In this document: one piece after another, positions 60,003-64,000 of the stretch
Layout: the number at the start of each line of letters is the position of its first letter
How positions within the stretch are numbered: the stretch's first letter is position 1
Assembly (NCBI RefSeq): GCF_039621805.1
Contig: NZ_CP155074.1
Span: 806,001-870,000 of the forward strand
Source of the DNA: Paraburkholderia sp. PREW-6R
GTDB taxonomy: Bacteria; Pseudomonadota; Gammaproteobacteria; Burkholderiales; Burkholderiaceae
Direction of reading: 5' to 3'
DNA length: 64,000 bases
Position numbers and translations under genes: made by a program
The notes under the pieces: generated by a model
What the model was told of the DNA's origin: nothing
Databases searched by the model: none
What the model saw: only the letters and a program-made list of their open reading frames with translations

Positions 60003-60052
60003 GTTCTCCATATCTTCTACATCCAGCGGCAGCAGCACGCCACCGCGCAGGA

Positions 60053-60640
60053 TCAACTGCTAAAGCAGCGAAACGCAAGGCTGATGCGCGGCCCGCAGAT
60101 CCCAGCCGTTTTCGGAATGCCGTGTTCGTGCGTGAATTGCGACGCGTAGCTCATGACAAGGCAACTGCCTGCCTCGAGTTCCACATGCGCGACGCGGCCG
60201 CTCCTGGTGTCTTTGGGCCGGATCGACATGCGGCGGCTCGCGCCGAGCGAAATGACGGCAATGGGCGCGCCTCGCACCAGTTTTTCGGTTTTGTCGTGAT
60301 GAAGCGCGACGCTGTCGCTGCCGTCGCGATAGAGATTCAGGCCGACGCGATTGAACGGCGCGCCGATCAGCGAGCGAACCGCCGCAAACGCCTCGCCAAG
60401 CGGCGCAGGCAGGTTTGGCGCCTCATGGGCGAACGTGGCGAGCAGGCGCGGCACCGCGACTTCGCGGTCATACATCATGCGCTGCTGGCTCAACCAGCCG
60501 ACGTTGCCGAGCGCCTGCTCGAACCACCGTTGCGCGGTGGCCGCCGTGACACAGTCTGGTAGGTAGCGAATGCCGCCCTCGTGGTCATGCACGAGAGCGA
60601 CGGGTTCCGGAGCGAAAAGAGTTTGTTGTGACACCATCAT
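60053..60640 (-). CDS. AlkB-like DNA repair dioxygenase, SOS-controlled
   Basis: A 195-residue 2-oxoglutarate/Fe(II) enzyme that should remove methyl groups such as 1-methyladenine and 3-methylcytosine from DNA or RNA. The iron ligands are His114-x-Asp116 (ALHHDKTE) and His173 (HEHGIPKT), and Arg185 and Arg191 (GPRISLAFR) bind 2-oxoglutarate. NLYRDGSDSVALHHD matches the AlkB group closer to eukaryotic ABH2/ABH3 than to E. coli AlkB. The start is at one of two adjacent ATGs (60640 or 60637); a GTG further up is possible. A LexA box overlaps its -10 box 65 bp upstream, so it is probably SOS-induced rather than Ada-controlled. Confidence 0.9.
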   Translation of the reverse strand: MMVSQQTLFAPEPVALVHDHEGGIRYLPDCVTAATAQRWFEQALGNVGWLSQQRMMYDREVAVPRLLATFAHEAPNLPAPLGEAFAAVRSLIGAPFNRVGLNLYRDGSDSVALHHDKTEKLVRGAPIAVISLGASRRMSIRPKDTRSGRVAHVELEAGSCLVMSYASQFTHEHGIPKTAGICGPRISLAFRCFSS

Positions 60641-61153
60641 TCCGATGCAGGTTGAAGTCTGCCTCACCTGTCGAGCAGCGCCGACGGGTCAGCCTTCCAC
60701 CATTATACTGTGTTTTTATACAGTATTTTTCGTTGCGGGACGGGGCAGTTGAAGCCGACCCAACGGTGGGACTGCACGATCCACAGCGCGCCCGGACCAG
60801 GTGGGCAGGGTTCGCCGCAACAGATGTTGTTGTCCAGCGATTTGCGAAGCTCCACAGGCACGTTCGCAAAACATTGATTCGGACATCCAACAATTATCAG
60901 ATGAAACGGTCAATGTTGCCCGGCACTCAGGTCTTTTCGGACAACATGGGTGTGCGGATCGGACGAAAAGCTGTCGTTAGCCCGGAAAACGAAGAATCGA
61001 TGCATCCGGCTCGCACAGACTGTCGTAGGAGATCTGATCGGCCTGCACTCGCGGTCGTCGGGTATCTTTTGACTCGCCGCGAACCCTCCTACGGATCTGA
61101 GCGGTTCGCCTGACCGCGGGAGGGCATGTCAACGCCTGGAAGGGGGACACGTC
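60641..61153. other. 513-bp spacer between alkB and the DUF4148-like gene
   Basis: Apart from the LexA box and promoter near 60700, I see no gene. Open frames here are short and arginine-rich. The plus-strand half must contain the promoter of the downstream gene, but no clear boxes stand out. Confidence 0.45.
60706..60725 (-). promoter_or_regulatory. LexA (SOS) box over the alkB promoter
   Basis: A palindromic TACTG...CAGTA site of 20 bp, with CTGT and ACAG at the standard spacing (eight bases between). The centre TTTTTATA is AT-only after a single G, close to the E. coli consensus. On the minus strand a perfect TATAAT -10 (60702-60707) overlaps the edge of the box by two bases. Confidence 0.9.
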
Positions 61154-62218
61154 ATGCATAGCGAACCCACGAAGTTGGTTTTCACCGGACTTCTCGTTGG
61201 TGCAGTTGCGGCTGCGGCAGTCGGGACCTTTGTTTCGCAGTCCGGCAGACATTGGTTGTCGACGGATGAACTCGGCTCCGCGCGCGACGATCCGGCGGCA
61301 CACGAAACACGCGCCGACACGATGAGCGGAACGGTGACGCCCGCGCCGCTCGCCGCGCGCAATGACGCTGCGGGAGCAGCCGACGCGGCGGCGGTCGCGG
61401 GCGACCTGCAGGCGGCGCGCGAGAGTCTGCAACGCAACGATCTGGTTGCCGCGCAAGCGCAGTTGAATGCGGTCGAACCGGAACACGAAGACGATAGCCA
61501 GGTGCGCGCTCTGCAACGTGAGGTCGAGGCGCGCGCCAATGCCGCTGCACTGGACGGCAGCGCGCCGCCACGCAAGCCGAAGCAGGCGCGCACGCCTTCA
61601 TCCACGCTGACGAAAAGCACACGTGCTCACGAGCGCCATGAGAACCGTCTGGCGTCGCAACAGCATTCAGGCCATATGGCAAGCGATGCGCAACGGCGGC
61701 ACGAGAGTCAAACGGTGACCGTCGAAAACAGCACCGGCGACAGCGGTTCAATCGTTGCGCAAAAGCCAGCCGGCACGTCCAATGCGCCAACACAGAGCGT
61801 GGCGCCCGCAAGTGCGCTGCCCGCAGTTCCGGCTGCACAGGTGGCAGCTCCGGTGCCGGCGCCGCCTGTCGTGTCTCAAGCGGCACACGAAACAGTGCAA
61901 CCGGCATCGCAATCCGCGTCACAACCGGCATCCCAACACGCCACTCAGCCAGCCGCTGCGCCACCGGCACTTGAGCGCGCACAGCAAGCCGCGCCGCAGA
62001 CCTTGCCGACGGCGCAAGTTGCACCGCGAGCGCCGCTGACCGCGACCGCCTCGTCGACTGGCACGCAAATCAGCGCCGATTCCGGGCCGAAAACCCGCGC
62101 GCAGGTGCGCGAGGAAATCGTCCGTGCGCGCAGCGACGGCAGTCTGCCTGCCTTCGGCAACCCCGACCCCGCAGGACCGGGCGGTGCGCCGAGCATGAGC
62201 CTCGCGCCTCGTCCGTGA
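61154..62218 (+). CDS. membrane-anchored Ala/Pro/Gln-rich protein with DUF4148-like C-terminus
   Basis: A 354-residue protein of unknown function. It has one N-terminal membrane span (LVFTGLLVGAVAAAAVGTFV), then a ~80-residue helical part with a short TPR-like segment (LQAARESLQRNDLVAAQAQL). The middle (~residues 150-310) is low-complexity and rich in Ala, Pro, Gln and Ser (QPASQSASQPASQ). The C-terminus reads KTRAQVREEIVRARSDGSLP, like the DUF4148 motif of small Burkholderiaceae proteins. AGGGGG lies seven bases before the ATG. The long disordered centre suggests a linker across the periplasm. It is alone between alkB and surE. Confidence 0.75.
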   Translation: MHSEPTKLVFTGLLVGAVAAAAVGTFVSQSGRHWLSTDELGSARDDPAAHETRADTMSGTVTPAPLAARNDAAGAADAAAVAGDLQAARESLQRNDLVAAQAQLNAVEPEHEDDSQVRALQREVEARANAAALDGSAPPRKPKQARTPSSTLTKSTRAHERHENRLASQQHSGHMASDAQRRHESQTVTVENSTGDSGSIVAQKPAGTSNAPTQSVAPASALPAVPAAQVAAPVPAPPVVSQAAHETVQPASQSASQPASQHATQPAAAPPALERAQQAAPQTLPTAQVAPRAPLTATASSTGTQISADSGPKTRAQVREEIVRARSDGSLPAFGNPDPAGPGGAPSMSLAPRP

Positions 62219-62241
62219 TCTGCGCGAGGGCGTGCGTGACG

Positions 62242-63021
62242 TTATGCAAGCGATGCTGTGAGGTGGCGCAGCGTACCTTCGTCGGTGCGATCGAATGCGA
62301 GCGGCGTCACGGACACGCGGCCCGACGCGACCACCGCCGTTTCGCTGTCGGGATCGTTGACACGGGCGCCGCGTTGAAAGCGCAGCCAGTGGTAGGGGAT
62401 GCCGCGCGGGTCGACTTCCGGCAGCACCTCGATACCTTCGATAAGGCCTACGCCTTGACGCGTCGGCGTGAGCGGGCCGGCAGCGGCGGCGTCGACATCG
62501 GGGAAATTGATGTTCAGGCAGACGGGCGCGGCATGACCGATTGCAAGCAACTGGCGGATCACGCCGGGAGCAAGCGCGCGCGCCGTGTCCCAGCGCACGT
62601 TATCGCGATCGCTGAAGGTCTGGCTCAACGCGAACGACGGCAAGCCCAGCAGCAGGCCGGTCATTGCCGCGCCGACCGTGCCGGAAAACATGGTCTCCAC
62701 GCCGAGATTGCCGCCACGGTTAATGCCCGACAGAATCAGCGTAGGTGGCGTATCGCGCATCAGATGGCGCACGCCCATCACGACGCAGTCGCCAGGCGTG
62801 CCGACCACACCAAAACGCCGCTCGCCCTGGCAGCTCACGCGCAGAGGCGAGTGCAGGCTGATCGAATGCGACGTTCCGCTCTGATCGTGCTCGGGGGCGA
62901 CCACCCAGACTTCGTGCGCGATGTCGGCGGCAACGGCTTCGAGCACGGCGAGACCCGGCGCGTCGATGCCGTCGTCGTTCGTCAACAGCACGCGCGGCAC
63001 TTTGGATTCGTGGACAGACAT
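62242..63021 (-). CDS. surE: 5'/3'-nucleotidase SurE
   Basis: A 259-residue phosphatase acting on nucleoside monophosphates, often tied to stationary-phase survival. The metal motif is LLTNDDGIDAPGL; further markers are VVAPEHDQSG, VVGTPGDCVVMG, LILSGINRGGNLG and FSGTVGAAMTGLL. Length matches the family. The usual neighbours pcm and nlpD/rpoS are not adjacent; instead it lies 51 bp upstream of nothing on its own strand and follows the lrgB gene. This suggests a second SurE paralogue rather than the pcm-linked one. Confidence 0.93.
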   Translation of the reverse strand: MSVHESKVPRVLLTNDDGIDAPGLAVLEAVAADIAHEVWVVAPEHDQSGTSHSISLHSPLRVSCQGERRFGVVGTPGDCVVMGVRHLMRDTPPTLILSGINRGGNLGVETMFSGTVGAAMTGLLLGLPSFALSQTFSDRDNVRWDTARALAPGVIRQLLAIGHAAPVCLNINFPDVDAAAAGPLTPTRQGVGLIEGIEVLPEVDPRGIPYHWLRFQRGARVNDPDSETAVVASGRVSVTPLAFDRTDEGTLRHLTASLA

Positions 63022-63072
63022 CGCGGAAGGCTCCTCTTTCTTGATTGGACGGGAACGTTATTATCGCAATCT

Positions 63073-63810
63073 TTATCCGAACCACCGCGCCACCACCGGC
63101 ATCAACACCGGCACGACAAACGCGGTGAACACCCCGTTCAGTCCCATCCCGAGCCCCGCGAACGCGCCCATTTCCTCGCTCACCTGAAAAGCGCGCGCCG
63201 TGCCGATACCATGCGAAGCAATGCCGAGCGCAAAGCCGCGCACTTCGGGTTCAGCAATGCGCAGCGTGTTGAGAATCGTGCGCGCGAACACAGCGCCGAA
63301 CACGCCCGTGGAAATGACCAGCACTGCCGTCAGCGAAGGAATGCCGCCGATCTCGGACGCGACCGCCATGGCAATCGGTGTGGTCGCCGATTTGGGAGCG
63401 AGCGATGCGATGGTCTGGTGTGACGCGCCGAACAGCGCCGCAACGCCGACCGCCGACAGGATCGCCGTCAACGAACCGGCGACCAGTCCGCCGATCAGCG
63501 GGAACGCCGACCGCCGCAACTTGGGCCACTGCCGGTAAAGCGGTAAAGCGAGCGCGACCGTCGCCGGGCCGAGCAGAAAATGCACGAACTGCGCGCCTTC
63601 GAAGTAAGTTGCGTACGGTGTGCCGGTTGCTTCTAGCAGCGCAACGAGCAGCGCCACCGCGATCAGCACCGGATTGGCCAATGGATTGAAACGTGCCTTG
63701 GCATAAAGCTTCTGCGCGATCAGGTAGGCGATCAGTGTGATCGTCAGTCCCAGCAACGGGCTCGCGGCGAGATAGACCCAGATTGCACCCAGCTTTGGCA
63801 TCGCGGTCAT
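63073..63810 (-). CDS. LrgB/CidB family membrane protein
   Basis: A 245-residue inner-membrane protein with several helices (GLTITLIAYLIAQKLY, FLLGPATVALALPLYRQW, VGVAALFGASHQTIAS). The GPATVALALPLYRQ and ALGIASHGIGTARAFQ segments are diagnostic for LrgB. Family members modulate murein hydrolase activity or export small acids such as glycolate and lactate (PlgG-like). Its start overlaps the preceding cidA-like gene by four bases (ATGA). surE follows 51 bp later on the same strand, perhaps in the same transcript. Confidence 0.9.
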   Translation of the reverse strand: MTAMPKLGAIWVYLAASPLLGLTITLIAYLIAQKLYAKARFNPLANPVLIAVALLVALLEATGTPYATYFEGAQFVHFLLGPATVALALPLYRQWPKLRRSAFPLIGGLVAGSLTAILSAVGVAALFGASHQTIASLAPKSATTPIAMAVASEIGGIPSLTAVLVISTGVFGAVFARTILNTLRIAEPEVRGFALGIASHGIGTARAFQVSEEMGAFAGLGMGLNGVFTAFVVPVLMPVVARWFG

Positions 63811-64000
63811 TGCGCCGCCTCGTCACGCGTTGCGCCGCGATTCTGGCGACGCAGCAGCGCTCGCGTGACGAGCGCGGCCACCGCGATCGCGAGCGTCGTG
63901 CTTACCGCAACCGACACGATCACGGCTACGGCGTCGCCGCGAATCCGGCTTGCCGACACCATGATGCCGACGCCCGCTGGTATGAACAGCAGTGAAAGAT
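63807..64000 (-). CDS. CidA/LrgA family membrane protein, C-terminal part
   Basis: The gene runs in from beyond the right edge. The visible 64 codons read LSLLFIPAGVGIMVSASRIR (the LLFIPAGVGIM motif is typical of CidA/LrgA), then one membrane span (AVIVSVAVSTTLAIAVAALV) and a basic tail ending DEAAQ. The stop codon overlaps the lrgB-like start. CidA and LrgA are small holin-like proteins that work with LrgB; which of the two this is cannot be decided from the fragment. Confidence 0.85.
   Translation of the reverse strand, partial: LSLLFIPAGVGIMVSASRIRGDAVAVIVSVAVSTTLAIAVAALVTRALLRRQNRGATRDEAAQ

Noticed and set aside
62215..63423. 402-codon plus-strand frame opposite surE and lrgB
   Set aside because: Overlaps two well-supported genes and has His/Arg-rich composition.

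Overview
The window is high-GC DNA from a beta-proteobacterium of the Burkholderiaceae, most like Paraburkholderia. This is an inference from the gene set: a plant-associated ACC deaminase with its Lrp-type regulator, a large clade II catalase, AhpC/AhpF, several LysR regulators, a general porin, an aerobic-type cobalamin cluster and a DUF4148-like protein, all in strong GC-biased codon use. It looks like ordinary chromosomal or chromid sequence. I see no insertion sequence, prophage, tRNA, rRNA or CRISPR array.

Layout. 1-4.1 kb: the start of a molybdate/tungstate ABC permease, its binding protein, a one-domain ModE-type repressor and a DUF2325 protein, with four Mo-box-like palindromes. 4.1-8 kb: prolyl 4-hydroxylase, an MFS exporter and an isocitrate-lyase-family enzyme. 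8.1-12.6 kb: a PrpR-like sigma-54 activator, then ahpC and ahpF behind an OxyR-type site. 12.7-20.7 kb: pirin/LysR, acdS/acdR, katE and periplasmic trehalase. 21-28.2 kb: a hybrid kinase, CheR, receiver-less CheB, a second kinase and a LuxR protein. 28.3-36 kb: a LysR regulator facing an aminotransferase, class II aldolase and ketopantoate-reductase-like operon, then DUF2783, an FAD monooxygenase and another LysR. 36.3-45.8 kb: porin, AI-2E-family protein, DUF445 protein, an SbcD/SbcC-like pair and an alpha/beta hydrolase. 45.8-53.6 kb: divergent cobalamin operons, the minus one behind a cobalamin riboswitch. 53.7-64 kb: phospholipase D-type lipoprotein, MFS exporter, DUF1488 protein, carbonic anhydrase, Old Yellow Enzyme, AlkB with a LexA box, a DUF4148-like protein, surE and a LrgB/CidA pair cut by the window edge.

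How the parts work together. The strongest new signals are regulatory. The four Mo-box-like sites tie the DUF2325 protein to the neighbouring molybdate genes. A -24/-12 promoter plus a three-copy 12-bp repeat form a complete sigma-54 switch between the PrpR-like activator and the lyase. An OxyR-like site lies over the end of the activator gene and faces ahpC. A nearly ideal SOS box overlaps the -10 of an alkB homologue. Several unrelated genes (FAD monooxygenase, phospholipase D, cbiG-cobJ, cobK) carry in-frame 9- or roughly 12-bp tandem repeats that form low-complexity protein segments.
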